Assembly: GCA_024699595.1 (NCBI GenBank)
Contig: JAILPG010000237.1
Span: 1-12,360 of the forward strand
Source of the DNA: Lachnospiraceae bacterium
GTDB lineage: Bacteria; Bacillota_A; Clostridia; Lachnospirales; Lachnospiraceae
Direction: 5' to 3'
Length of the DNA stretch: 12,360 nt
Shown: positions 1 to 6,911 of the stretch, piece by piece
Position numbering within the stretch: position 1 is the first letter of the stretch
How the letters are laid out: each line of letters opens with the position of its first letter
Program-made: the position numbers and the translations under genes
The notes under the pieces: generated by a model
What the model was told of the DNA's origin: nothing
The model's database searches: none
Seen by the model: the letters and a program-made list of their open reading frames with translations, nothing else

Positions 1-109
1 CAAGTGTAAATCCGTCCGCATCCTGCAGCACAGAGGTGATATCCCGAAAGATTATCCCTTCCTTGGGGAAATCAGGTATGCTTATTATATAATCCGAAAC
101 ACTTTTCAT
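1..109 (-). CDS. apt: Adenine phosphoribosyltransferase, N-terminal fragment (runs off window)
   Basis: Only the first 36 codons are in the window; the gene continues beyond base 1. The visible start contains the motif IPDFPKEGIIFRDITSVL (residues 10 to 27), which is the characteristic N-terminus of bacterial adenine phosphoribosyltransferase. That cytoplasmic purine-salvage enzyme converts adenine and PRPP to AMP and pyrophosphate. The catalytic PRPP-binding loop lies outside the window and cannot be checked. The ATG start is supported by an AAGGAG Shine-Dalgarno 7 bases upstream. The gene is 68 bases downstream of the GNAT acetyltransferase on the same strand. I see no convincing promoter in that gap, so it may be read from the upstream operon. 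Confidence 0.9.
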   Translation of the reverse strand, partial: MKSVSDYIISIPDFPKEGIIFRDITSVLQDADGFTL

Positions 110-177
110 TTTTTATCTCCTTTTTCAAGTCGTTCCAGGCCAGAAGATATACAAAAACACAGCCGGCCGCTTCTCGA

Positions 178-630
178 TTATAGCTTATACTGCATGAAAT
201 TTCCATTGTGAGTAAACCCGTATGCCGAGTAGAGCTTTACCCCCATATCGGATGCCGTGATCTGTACCACACCGCATCCATAGTTTCTTGCCTCTTCTAC
301 AACTCTTGACAGAAGTTCCTTTGCGATACCCATCCTCCTGTAATCAGGATCCGTAAACATACTCGAAAGCAGTCCGATCCTTCCGCTGGGGCAGCCAAAG
401 TAAGGCGGTTTTTCCACAAATGACATCCCGCTTGTCCCAATGATGCGGTCACCATCCATGGCAAGCCATGACACAAAAGTTCCGTCAGCCATATGCCTGT
501 CATAATGATCCTTAAGTGCCGGGACAAGATCTATATCCTCTGTAGCCCCTTCCTCTCTGAGCTGCTTTATTCTCATCTGAATGAATACATCCAGCTCTTT
601 TTCAGTCAGTTTTTTATATGTTATGTTCAT
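178..630 (-). CDS. GNAT family N-acetyltransferase
   Basis: This 150-residue protein is the usual size for a single-domain GNAT acetyltransferase, which transfers an acetyl group from acetyl-CoA to an amine. The acetyl-CoA pyrophosphate-binding motif A is visible as R98-R-M-G101-I-A103 followed by helix KELLSRVVEEA. Motif B is the LYSAYGF segment at 133 to 139, with the Tyr often used as general acid. The substrate cannot be told from sequence; small molecules, protein N-termini or antibiotics are all possible. I chose the ATG at 630 because AGGAG sits 7 bases upstream. An in-frame ATG 12 codons earlier would overlap the preceding iron-sulfur gene and lacks a ribosome binding site. The gene is 32 bases downstream of the iron-sulfur membrane protein and is probably co-transcribed with it. 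Confidence 0.9.
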   Translation of the reverse strand: MNITYKKLTEKELDVFIQMRIKQLREEGATEDIDLVPALKDHYDRHMADGTFVSWLAMDGDRIIGTSGMSFVEKPPYFGCPSGRIGLLSSMFTDPDYRRMGIAKELLSRVVEEARNYGCGVVQITASDMGVKLYSAYGFTHNGNFMQYKL

Positions 631-662
631 ATGTCCGCTCCTTTTTTGCAATAAATCAGAAT

Positions 663-1481
663 TCAAAGAGCATTCTTAGGGCAATTATGCACGCATTCCA
701 TGCATAGGATACACTCTGTCCCGTTTTTGCGTTTTCTCGAATTGTCCGTCACATCCACATTCATCGGGCAGACCCGCTTGCATTTACCGCAGGATATACA
801 TTTTTCCTTATCGCACTTTATCCTGATCAGTGAAAAGTAACTCATTGGTTTTAAAAATACGGTTATCGGACAGATGTATTTACAGAAAGCCCTGTTATCT
901 TTAAAAGCAAACGCCAATACGATGCCAATCCCGTAATATGCTATATTGCCAACGACAAAAGCCCAGAACATGATGCGTTCAATATTACCGACTTTAGCTA
1001 AGAACAATGCTGCTACAAATACGAGCGACAGAGCAAAAGTGATATACCGTATCCACCCCAGGTTTTTTCTTGGCTCCTTCGGCTCCTTGTACGGAAGAAA
1101 GTCAAGCACCATCGCTGTCCAACAGGCATATCCACACCACCCTCTTCCAAAGATGAGCGGTCCGAATATCTTTGCAACAGCATAATGTATGGTCGCCGCC
1201 TCGAAAACACCGGTAAAGAGGTAGTACCAGAAGCCTTCTATCTGCATATTTTCCCGGCAGATGAGTCCCAGATATATAAACATATATAAACCGACTAGAA
1301 GCTGCACTATGCGTCGGGCATATTTATACTTCTTTATGAAAAGAAACATCCCAAACAATATAGATAAGCCTATATAACTAAATTTGAACAGATAAAACAG
1401 GTTGTTCTTTGTCAGCCACAGCGTTATTGCTACTGCCTCAAATACCGCAAGCATGATGATCGGCAATCTGTATTTCTTCAT
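663..1481 (-). CDS. NapH/CcoG-like membrane protein with two [4Fe-4S] clusters
   Basis: This 272-residue protein has about six hydrophobic segments (roughly 8-29, 34-49, 58-75, 85-110, 143-162, 167-192) followed by a C-terminal bacterial ferredoxin domain. Cluster ligands are C228, C231, C234 and C238, then C257, C260, C263 and C267, the classic CxxCxxCxxxCP double pattern. It also carries the membrane-domain motif GRGWCGYAC (112 to 120) and a second Cx3CP pair (C200, C204), as in NapH, NosR and CcoG/RdxA proteins, which move electrons at the membrane. None of the usual partners (nap, nos, mau, cco) is in the window, so the redox partner is unknown. The ATG at 1481 has its AAAGGA unusually far away, about 16 bases. 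A different-frame ATG lies 13 bases upstream of it. It follows the CPBP protease gene by 78 bases. Confidence 0.85.
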   Translation of the reverse strand: MKKYRLPIIMLAVFEAVAITLWLTKNNLFYLFKFSYIGLSILFGMFLFIKKYKYARRIVQLLVGLYMFIYLGLICRENMQIEGFWYYLFTGVFEAATIHYAVAKIFGPLIFGRGWCGYACWTAMVLDFLPYKEPKEPRKNLGWIRYITFALSLVFVAALFLAKVGNIERIMFWAFVVGNIAYYGIGIVLAFAFKDNRAFCKYICPITVFLKPMSYFSLIRIKCDKEKCISCGKCKRVCPMNVDVTDNSRKRKNGTECILCMECVHNCPKNAL

Positions 1482-1541
1482 GATCTGATATCATTTATCC
1501 TTTCTTTGAAATCTACGAAATTCTGTATGGTCAAAACAAGC

Positions 1542-1569
1542 TGAACAATGGGTTTTCGGTTATCGTTCA
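1542..1569 (-). other. Weak stem-loop after the CPBP protease gene
   Basis: On the minus strand, TGAACGAT and ATTGTTCA pair over 8 positions (one G-U) around a 12-base loop, starting inside the last codons of the protease gene. The following bases, GCTTGTTTTG, are only modestly T-rich. It could be a weak terminator or a chance structure. Confidence 0.2.
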
Positions 1570-2399
1570 CTCTTTTTCTTATTCCATATGAATAATATTG
1601 CTGCAAATGAAAGAAGCTGGGCTATCGCTACGCGCACTATCATCATTTCATCAATCCCGCTCTCCGTGACAACATGAAGCAGATTTGTAGCTATACAGTT
1701 ATTAAAGAAATGGTCAGCCATCCCGGCATACAGGCTTCCTGTCATCCGATAGAGCAGTCCCCACTTAATGCCCATCAGTCCGGCCAGAATGATATATCCG
1801 ATACCCAGTGCAATGAAAGATCCTATATTGATATCTCCGTCTATCAGATTGTGAAGCGGAGTGACTATATGCCATACTCCAAACAGAAACGCCTGAAAAA
1901 ACAACGCATACTTCTCTGAATGATCGATACAGGCGATATGATAGAAAAGACCCCGGAATGTGCCCTCCTCCATTATCACATTGATAATGTTGAACAGAAT
2001 GCACATAAGAATAAATCCGATACCGGTATGAACAGCTGCCTCACCGGTCAGAGAAAACCCGGTCGTAAATAAGCCAAAGCTAATATCAGATCCCTGACTC
2101 TTAAGTATGATGATCTCGGCAGAATACGAAATAACAAAAGAACACAGAGCCACCAACAAACCAAGCCCAATGTTCTTTAATAACCCCGTATCTGTAAGTC
2201 CAATGTCAGCCCATCCCCACTTCAGGCATCGAAGCACAATGTACATGACGAGGATCCCAAATAACTTATTTATGAAGTTCTCTCCAAAAACAGTTTCATC
2301 CATCCTGAGTACGATGGCCTCAAATCCATGTACGAGGATCAGGATCGCAAATATGATCTGGCACGAAACAACTGTATTCTTCTCTATTCTCTCACTCAT
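1560..2399 (-). CDS. CPBP family intramembrane glutamic endopeptidase
   Basis: This 279-residue, strongly hydrophobic protein belongs to the CPBP (CaaX protease and bacteriocin-processing, 'Abi') family of integral membrane proteases. The three conserved motifs are all visible: EEGTFRG at 144 to 150 (EExxxR, with E144, E145 and R149), the FLFGVWH segment ending in H177, and HFFNN with H230 and N234 (HxxxN). All predicted catalytic residues are therefore kept. In bacteria such proteins are linked to bacteriocin maturation or self-immunity, but no bacteriocin gene is seen here, so the substrate is unknown. The ATG has AAGGAG about 11 bases upstream. That AAGG can pair with the CCTT just before the start codon, forming a small hairpin over the ribosome binding site. 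It lies 66 bases downstream of the HD-GYP gene. Confidence 0.9.
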   Translation of the reverse strand: MSERIEKNTVVSCQIIFAILILVHGFEAIVLRMDETVFGENFINKLFGILVMYIVLRCLKWGWADIGLTDTGLLKNIGLGLLVALCSFVISYSAEIIILKSQGSDISFGLFTTGFSLTGEAAVHTGIGFILMCILFNIINVIMEEGTFRGLFYHIACIDHSEKYALFFQAFLFGVWHIVTPLHNLIDGDINIGSFIALGIGYIILAGLMGIKWGLLYRMTGSLYAGMADHFFNNCIATNLLHVVTESGIDEMMIVRVAIAQLLSFAAILFIWNKKKSER

Positions 2400-2465
2400 C
2401 TATAAGGGGTCTCCTTGTAGTATTTCTGTGTTATCACTCTTAGTTTGCCTAATCTTCAGAAATCC

Positions 2466-4883
2466 TCAACTGATCCTTATATTGGTCAGTGCCACCTGAT
2501 CTCCGGTCAGAGTAGCATATATATCCTGCGTGTCGTCCGTGATCGTGGTTATATTCCTGATATGGATACCAAGATTCTCAGTAACCGTGGTAATGGTATT
2601 GCCCTTCCTTTCGAAAGTAAATACGCAGTCTATTCCTTCTTTGTTCCTTTCCTTCCAGTCTTCCCAGTCCTTGAAATCATCACTCTTGGTAATGAACATC
2701 TCATTCTTTGCTGCGGAGTCTGACTCCCAGTATTCACCGTCTATACGTATAAGCGCAAATTCCCTGTAGCCTTCGCCAAACACCTTTTTATCCAGTGAAT
2801 TAAAGAGGCTTATAAAAGGACAGTGCCATATCAGCGTAGCCGTCGGAAGACTCATGGAATGGAAGGTTATCTTAAGTCCGTCCCTTATCGGGATACCCTC
2901 TGTCGCATCAGCCCGGTATCCGTCGATCTGCAGATTCGGAACATCACCCGCAGGAACATTGATATAACTTATTTCCTCGGCTATCCTCTTAATATATCCC
3001 TCACCTATGGCTTCTTCGGATTTTTCTATCTTTACGTTGCTTAAGCGGCAGTTTTGTCCGGTAAGTCCGAGATACAGAAATCTTGTGCTGTCAGGAAGAG
3101 CTATCGTGATCTCCACCGTCTGTCCGCCGTCTTCGATCTTGATCTGAGCATGATCCCTGTACCTGACAGCATCTATGGTGTATTCTTTATATCCTTTCTT
3201 TTTTGAGGATTTCTTCTTATGATCCTTTTCTTCTATACCCAGATCCGTCTGTACCTGGCGTCTTATGGATACCTGCATATCTCTTACGCCCGAATTGACG
3301 GTCCGTCCGTCATACCATATCTCGCCGTACTCATAATAGTGCAGGTCTTTCTTCTTTTTCTCATCACTGTAGACACGTCCGTCATTTGAATCGAACAAAA
3401 GAAGTGCAGGCATGCTCGGCTCAGACATGTATTCCCCGCAGGGAGTGCTCCTTAGGCTTATATGGAGCCTGTTCTCGTTAACAAGCACGCCATCGGATAT
3501 GCTGCTTCTGTACTCTCCGCACTCAAGCTCGTTTCTCTCCGTAAGCTTCTTTCCTTCTTCTCTTTCACTCAGTTCATATTCGGTATCAAGATCTATGACA
3601 TGCTGCATGATGCTGGCAAAGTTCGGATCAAACTGGGTTCCGGAGCCCTTGATTATCTCCTCTCTTACCTTTGCCTGAGGTATGGCATCTCTGTAGCTTC
3701 TCTTGGAGGTCATTGCATCATATGCATCGGCAACGGCAACGATCCTGGCTATCTCCGGTATATCCTCGCCCTTTAGTCCTATCGGATATCCCTTGCCGTC
3801 ATATCTCTCGTGATGATAATGCGCTCCTATGCTTAAGTAAGGGTATTCACTGATACTTGACAGAATATTTGCTCCTATCACAGGATGGTTCTTAATTGCC
3901 TCATATTCATCAGGTAACAGTTTTCCTTCTTTATTGATTATCCTGTCGGGTATACCTATTTTTCCTACATCATGTAAAAGAGCAGAGAAAAATATCTCAT
4001 CGCATTCCTCTTCACTCTTGCCGCCAAGCTCGGCGATCTTCCTTGAATACTCCGCTACCCTTGCAGAATGTCCGTGTGTATATTTGTCCTTCGCATCTAT
4101 TGCGTTTACAAGCGCTGTAGCCGTCTGCTCAAACAGATGTCCCATACTCTTCTTCTGTCTCTTTAGGTAATCGATCTCCATGCTGTGCGCACGCGATACC
4201 GTTACATTCATATCTTTAAGAGCGAAGGCAAACATGACCACAGCCATTCCGACAGTCGACATGTTGATGAGTGACAGCCCGTATGCGTATAACTGTAAAA
4301 AGGCTGCAAGCCAGGGCACGGTGATAAACAGCATGAGAGGGTACAGGATCAGCTTTCTGAACCTCTTACGATACTGAATAAGCAGCGACAGCACTATGAT
4401 CATTGCAGTGCTCGGAAGTATAAAGCTGAAGGGATACAGCGAAGAACGCCGGTATAGGTTATTCTCGTCGAACGTATAATAAAGACCCGTAAACTGTGAT
4501 ATTACGACAAGCAGCTCACATATATAAACGGAATACTCTGCAACCTTTACCCTTCTTGGAAGCTTTGTAAGGCCTCCTTCATTCTTCAGAAGATCGATCA
4601 CATACAGGATTATCCCGTGCAAAACAGCGATCGTCATAATATATACGAGGAAATTCGATATCCTTACCATCCAATAACCGGTACGGCTTGTATCTCCTCT
4701 GTAGACGTATGCAAAACGGTCAGAAATAAGCAGCAGCGTAGCGTAAATCTCTACTAGCATCAACGCCCTTTTTCGTGTTTTCGACAGTGTCCCGGTGATA
4801 TACACAAAGAAAGACGTAATGCCGCATATGCCGATAAGAACAAGCATAATATCTAGCTGATATGTTCTCAGAAAATCCACCAT
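2466..4883 (-). CDS. Membrane HD-GYP phosphodiesterase with duplicated C-terminal domain
   Basis: This 805-residue protein has three parts. Residues 1 to about 224 hold seven hydrophobic segments. Residues about 245 to 435 are an HD-GYP domain, the family that hydrolyses cyclic-di-GMP. Its metal and catalytic residues are all present: H272, H304-D305, H333, H357-H358, D386, and the HHERYDGKGYP signature at 357 to 367. Residues about 470 to 805 form an unrecognised, beta-rich region made of two related units, with a lysine-rich linker near 554 to 566. With seven membrane segments and a cytoplasmic HD-GYP domain, the N-terminus should be outside. I chose the ATG at 4883 because AAAGGGGA lies about 10 bases upstream; an in-frame ATG 28 codons earlier would overlap the dehydrogenase gene. 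The ribosome binding site touches the dehydrogenase stop, 16 bases away, suggesting coupled expression. The signal sensed is unknown. Confidence 0.92.
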   Translation of the reverse strand: MVDFLRTYQLDIMLVLIGICGITSFFVYITGTLSKTRKRALMLVEIYATLLLISDRFAYVYRGDTSRTGYWMVRISNFLVYIMTIAVLHGIILYVIDLLKNEGGLTKLPRRVKVAEYSVYICELLVVISQFTGLYYTFDENNLYRRSSLYPFSFILPSTAMIIVLSLLIQYRKRFRKLILYPLMLFITVPWLAAFLQLYAYGLSLINMSTVGMAVVMFAFALKDMNVTVSRAHSMEIDYLKRQKKSMGHLFEQTATALVNAIDAKDKYTHGHSARVAEYSRKIAELGGKSEEECDEIFFSALLHDVGKIGIPDRIINKEGKLLPDEYEAIKNHPVIGANILSSISEYPYLSIGAHYHHERYDGKGYPIGLKGEDIPEIARIVAVADAYDAMTSKRSYRDAIPQAKVREEIIKGSGTQFDPNFASIMQHVIDLDTEYELSEREEGKKLTERNELECGEYRSSISDGVLVNENRLHISLRSTPCGEYMSEPSMPALLLFDSNDGRVYSDEKKKKDLHYYEYGEIWYDGRTVNSGVRDMQVSIRRQVQTDLGIEEKDHKKKSSKKKGYKEYTIDAVRYRDHAQIKIEDGGQTVEITIALPDSTRFLYLGLTGQNCRLSNVKIEKSEEAIGEGYIKRIAEEISYINVPAGDVPNLQIDGYRADATEGIPIRDGLKITFHSMSLPTATLIWHCPFISLFNSLDKKVFGEGYREFALIRIDGEYWESDSAAKNEMFITKSDDFKDWEDWKERNKEGIDCVFTFERKGNTITTVTENLGIHIRNITTITDDTQDIYATLTGDQVALTNIRIS

Positions 4884-4899
4884 TATAAACTGATCCCCT

Positions 4900-5865
4900 T
4901 TAAATAAATCTGAATCCGCTCTTAAAAGCTCCGGATGAAAATGCCATGTCGTAATCCTTAAGATCATACAACTCTATCGGCGGAAAAGATACCTTTCCCG
5001 ATGAAAGCAGATTGAGCGCAGGCTTAAACGGACCGCAGCGGCTCCCGACCACTGTGATCTCATCGATCGGCAGGATGCTTAAGTTTAATCTGCTCTCTCC
5101 CGCATATGTGCTCTTTAAGATAACGGTCCCCTTTTTTCTGACTATATTAAGCGCAAGCTTTATCCCCGATTCGTTTCCCGAAGCCTCCACGACATATTCA
5201 AAACAGTCTTCGGGACCTGCTTTTTTATACTCTCCGTCTGAAATAAACTGTCCGTATTCTGCAGTTTTTGTATACGGAGCAAACAGTTTCAGTTTTTCGG
5301 GATGTTTTCCTATGACGGTTAAGGATACTCCGGTAAGCGAAAGTACCTGTGCGATCATGAAGGCCAGTCTTCCGTCTCCGATCACCGCGGCATTAAGACC
5401 CGGCTCAATATGTACCTGTTGTGTGATCTCCATAGCTGCCGCCAGAGGTTCCGTAAATACCGCCTCTTCGGGAGCAAGTCCTTCCGGTACGGGATATAAA
5501 AGATCAGTGGAAAGAGCCATATACTCTGCAAAGCATCCGTCTCTTGATATTCCAAGCTCACGTCTGTTAATGCAGTGAGTCGCCCTGTCTGTAAGACAGT
5601 AAAGACACTTCCCGCAGCTTTCATTCATCTCTCCGACCACTGTTTTGCCAATAAGAGAACTGTCCTCACTCTCTTTAACCACGCCGACAAATTCATGCCC
5701 CATGATGCCCTTAAAATCGGGCTTGTACCCCTTAAGTATCTCCCGGTCGGTACTGCAGACTGCGGCAAGCAGTATCCTTATAAGACTCTGGCCTGCACCC
5801 GGCTTTGGCATGGGAGCATCTTCCCTGTATATCGCTTTTTTTCCGTCATAGTATAAAGCTTTCAA
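4900..5865 (-). CDS. Zinc-dependent MDR-family alcohol dehydrogenase-like protein
   Basis: This is a 321-residue medium-chain dehydrogenase/reductase, somewhat shorter than the usual 340 to 350. Catalytic-zinc ligands are C37 and H57-E58, with T39-D40 in the usual positions. The structural-zinc lobe is present as C84, C87, C90 and C98 (CxxCxxCx7C). E139, in the TEPLAAA segment, is the conserved glutamate of the threonine/sorbitol dehydrogenase branch. The nucleotide-binding glycine motif is G163-D-G-R-L-A168, a relaxed form of GxGxxG. The oxidised alcohol and the choice of NAD or NADP cannot be told. I chose the TTG at 5865, giving a typical KALYYDGK start, because CGGAG is 6 bases upstream. 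A second TTG at 5883 has no ribosome binding site and lies within the tail of the preceding hairpin element. The gene sits directly upstream of the HD-GYP gene. Confidence 0.88.
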   Translation of the reverse strand: MKALYYDGKKAIYREDAPMPKPGAGQSLIRILLAAVCSTDREILKGYKPDFKGIMGHEFVGVVKESEDSSLIGKTVVGEMNESCGKCLYCLTDRATHCINRRELGISRDGCFAEYMALSTDLLYPVPEGLAPEEAVFTEPLAAAMEITQQVHIEPGLNAAVIGDGRLAFMIAQVLSLTGVSLTVIGKHPEKLKLFAPYTKTAEYGQFISDGEYKKAGPEDCFEYVVEASGNESGIKLALNIVRKKGTVILKSTYAGESRLNLSILPIDEITVVGSRCGPFKPALNLLSSGKVSFPPIELYDLKDYDMAFSSGAFKSGFRFI

Positions 5866-5870
5866 CGTAT

Positions 5871-5876
5871 TCTCCG
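5871..5876 (-). promoter_or_regulatory. Shine-Dalgarno deciding the TTG start of the dehydrogenase
   Basis: CGGAGA on the minus strand lies 6 bases before the TTG at 5863 to 5865. It favours that start over the in-frame TTG at 5881 to 5883. It is only about 10 bases from the preceding hairpin. Confidence 0.6.
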
Positions 5877-5877
5877 T

Positions 5878-5921
5878 AATCAAAACATCCCTGACAGAGC
5901 AGTTTATCTCTGTCAGGGATG
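5878..5921 (-). terminator. Rho-independent-type terminator after metQ
   Basis: Bases 5886-5899 and 5908-5921 form a perfect 14-bp inverted repeat (CATCCCTGACAGAG and its complement) around an 8-base loop. On the minus strand the hairpin is followed by TTTTGATT. It sits 39 bases past the metQ stop codon, as expected for the end of the metNIQ transcript. The T-run is short and directly abuts the ribosome binding site of the next gene, so partial read-through is possible. Confidence 0.75.
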
Positions 5922-5925
5922 GATT

Positions 5926-5954
5926 ATTATGTTATTTCAAACGACAGCAGGAAA
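5926..5954 (-). promoter_or_regulatory. Possible weak promoter for the dehydrogenase gene
   Basis: On the minus strand, CATAAT (5926-5931) fits a -10 box (5 of 6). It lies 17 bases after TTTCCT, a poor -35 box (3 of 6). If real, transcription would begin at the 14-bp hairpin, placing that hairpin at the very 5' end of the dehydrogenase mRNA. Confidence 0.2.
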
Positions 5955-5960
5955 CAGGTA

Positions 5961-6803
5961 TCATTCAAAAGGGATTACCGCTCCGTCATAAGTGTCGTTT
6001 ATGTATTTCTTGATCTCATCGGACTTAAGAACATCAACTAAAGCCTTGATCTTTTCGGAATTCTCATTTCCTTCCTTAACAGCGATAACGTTAACATAGA
6101 TCTTTGCAGCCTCGGAATCAGCCTTCTCGTATGCGATGGAATCCTTGCCTACCGAGAATCCTGCCTCAAGTGCATAGTTTCCGTTAAGGACTATGTAAGC
6201 TACCTCATCCTTTACTCTTGCAACCTGTGCTGCCTCAAGCTCCTCAAACTTGATGTTATTCGGATTGTCAGTGATATCATTTACTGTAGCCGTCATCCCG
6301 ACACCGTCCTTTAAGGTAAGCACTCCGTTATCCTGAAGCAGTAAAAGTGCTCTCGCTTCGTTGGTCGTATCATTGGGAAGAGCAATAACATCACCGTCTG
6401 CTATCTCATCAAGTGATGCCTTGGTTCCGGGATAGATACCGAAAGGCTCGTAGTGGATGCCGCCTGCATTTACAAGGTGTGTTCCCTGCTCATCATTGAA
6501 GGACTCAAGGTAGGGAATATGCTGGAAATAGTTGGCATCAAACTCACCGGACTCAACCACGTTGTTGGGCTGTACATAATCAGAGAACTCTGTAACCTGA
6601 AGGTCATATCCCTTATCTGCAAGGATATCCTTGGCCTGTGCAAGTATCTCTGCATGCGGTACGCTTGATGCGGCAACCTTTATGACCTTGTCAGCGTCTG
6701 ATCCTGAAGCTGCACCTGTTCCGTTTGAAGCTACTGCGCAGCCTGATAAGAGTCCAAGTACAAGCAGCCCTGATAATAATATCGTCAAAGTGTTTTTTCT
6801 CAT
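5961..6803 (-). CDS. metQ: MetQ substrate-binding lipoprotein of methionine ABC transporter
   Basis: This 280-residue protein is the extracellular solute-binding lipoprotein of a methionine uptake system. It starts with a lipoprotein signal: basic MRKN, a hydrophobic stretch, then the lipobox LLSGC with lipidated Cys22. The mature part carries family-typical blocks: DANYFQHIPYL, HYEPFGIY, and PNDTTNEARALLLLQ. The N-terminal serine/glycine-rich linker after Cys22 is usual for Gram-positive lipoproteins. I chose the ATG at 6803, which has AGGAG 7 bases upstream and gives a clean signal peptide. An in-frame ATG 16 codons earlier would put charged residues in front of it and has no ribosome binding site. 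It follows metI by 108 bases. That gap contains a good promoter candidate, so it may be expressed above the level of metNI. Related proteins may bind D-methionine or other small amino acids, so the exact ligand is inferred. Confidence 0.93.
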   Translation of the reverse strand: MRKNTLTILLSGLLVLGLLSGCAVASNGTGAASGSDADKVIKVAASSVPHAEILAQAKDILADKGYDLQVTEFSDYVQPNNVVESGEFDANYFQHIPYLESFNDEQGTHLVNAGGIHYEPFGIYPGTKASLDEIADGDVIALPNDTTNEARALLLLQDNGVLTLKDGVGMTATVNDITDNPNNIKFEELEAAQVARVKDEVAYIVLNGNYALEAGFSVGKDSIAYEKADSEAAKIYVNVIAVKEGNENSEKIKALVDVLKSDEIKKYINDTYDGAVIPFE

Positions 6804-6826
6804 AAAGAATCTCCTCTCTTTACTCT

Positions 6827-6851
6827 GTGAGACATCAGAAATGATCCTCAC
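6827..6851 (-). other. Stem-loop in the metQ leader
   Basis: On the minus strand GTGAG and CTCAC close a stem, continued inside by ATCA and TGAT around a TTTC loop, with a small internal loop. It lies 23 bases upstream of the metQ start and downstream of the proposed metQ promoter, so it would be in the 5' untranslated region. It could stabilise the mRNA or tune translation. It does not resemble a known riboswitch. Confidence 0.35.
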
Positions 6852-6866
6852 GTTTTCTCTCAGAAA

Positions 6867-6895
6867 ATAATAAACCCTATTTCAATATATGGCAA
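6867..6895 (-). promoter_or_regulatory. Promoter upstream of metQ (sigma-A type)
   Basis: On the minus strand TTGCCA (6890-6895) and TATTAT (6867-6872) each match the consensus at 5 of 6 positions and are spaced exactly 17 bases apart. It lies in the metI-metQ gap. The predicted start near base 6860 would give a leader of about 57 bases. It would allow the binding protein to be made separately from, and in excess of, the membrane components. Confidence 0.6.
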
Positions 6896-6911
6896 ATAGT
6901 CTTTTGGGATA

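Noticed and set aside
110..177. Terminator or promoter before apt
   Set aside because: The gap has a GC-rich palindrome (GCCGGC) followed by TTTTT, but the stem is only about 3 bp as read, and no paired -35/-10 boxes were found.
631..666. Longer N-terminus for the acetyltransferase
   Set aside because: The upstream ATG overlaps the previous gene and lacks a ribosome binding site, while the ATG at 630 has AGGAG at ideal spacing. The same reasoning removed longer starts for the HD-GYP, metQ and glutamine synthetase genes.
2107..2499. 130-codon open frame on the plus strand
   Set aside because: It is antisense to the CPBP protease, whose three catalytic motifs are intact.
5012..5578. 188-codon open frame on the plus strand
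   Set aside because: It lies wholly antisense to the dehydrogenase gene, has no family features and no ribosome binding site of note, and the minus-strand protein has clear motifs.
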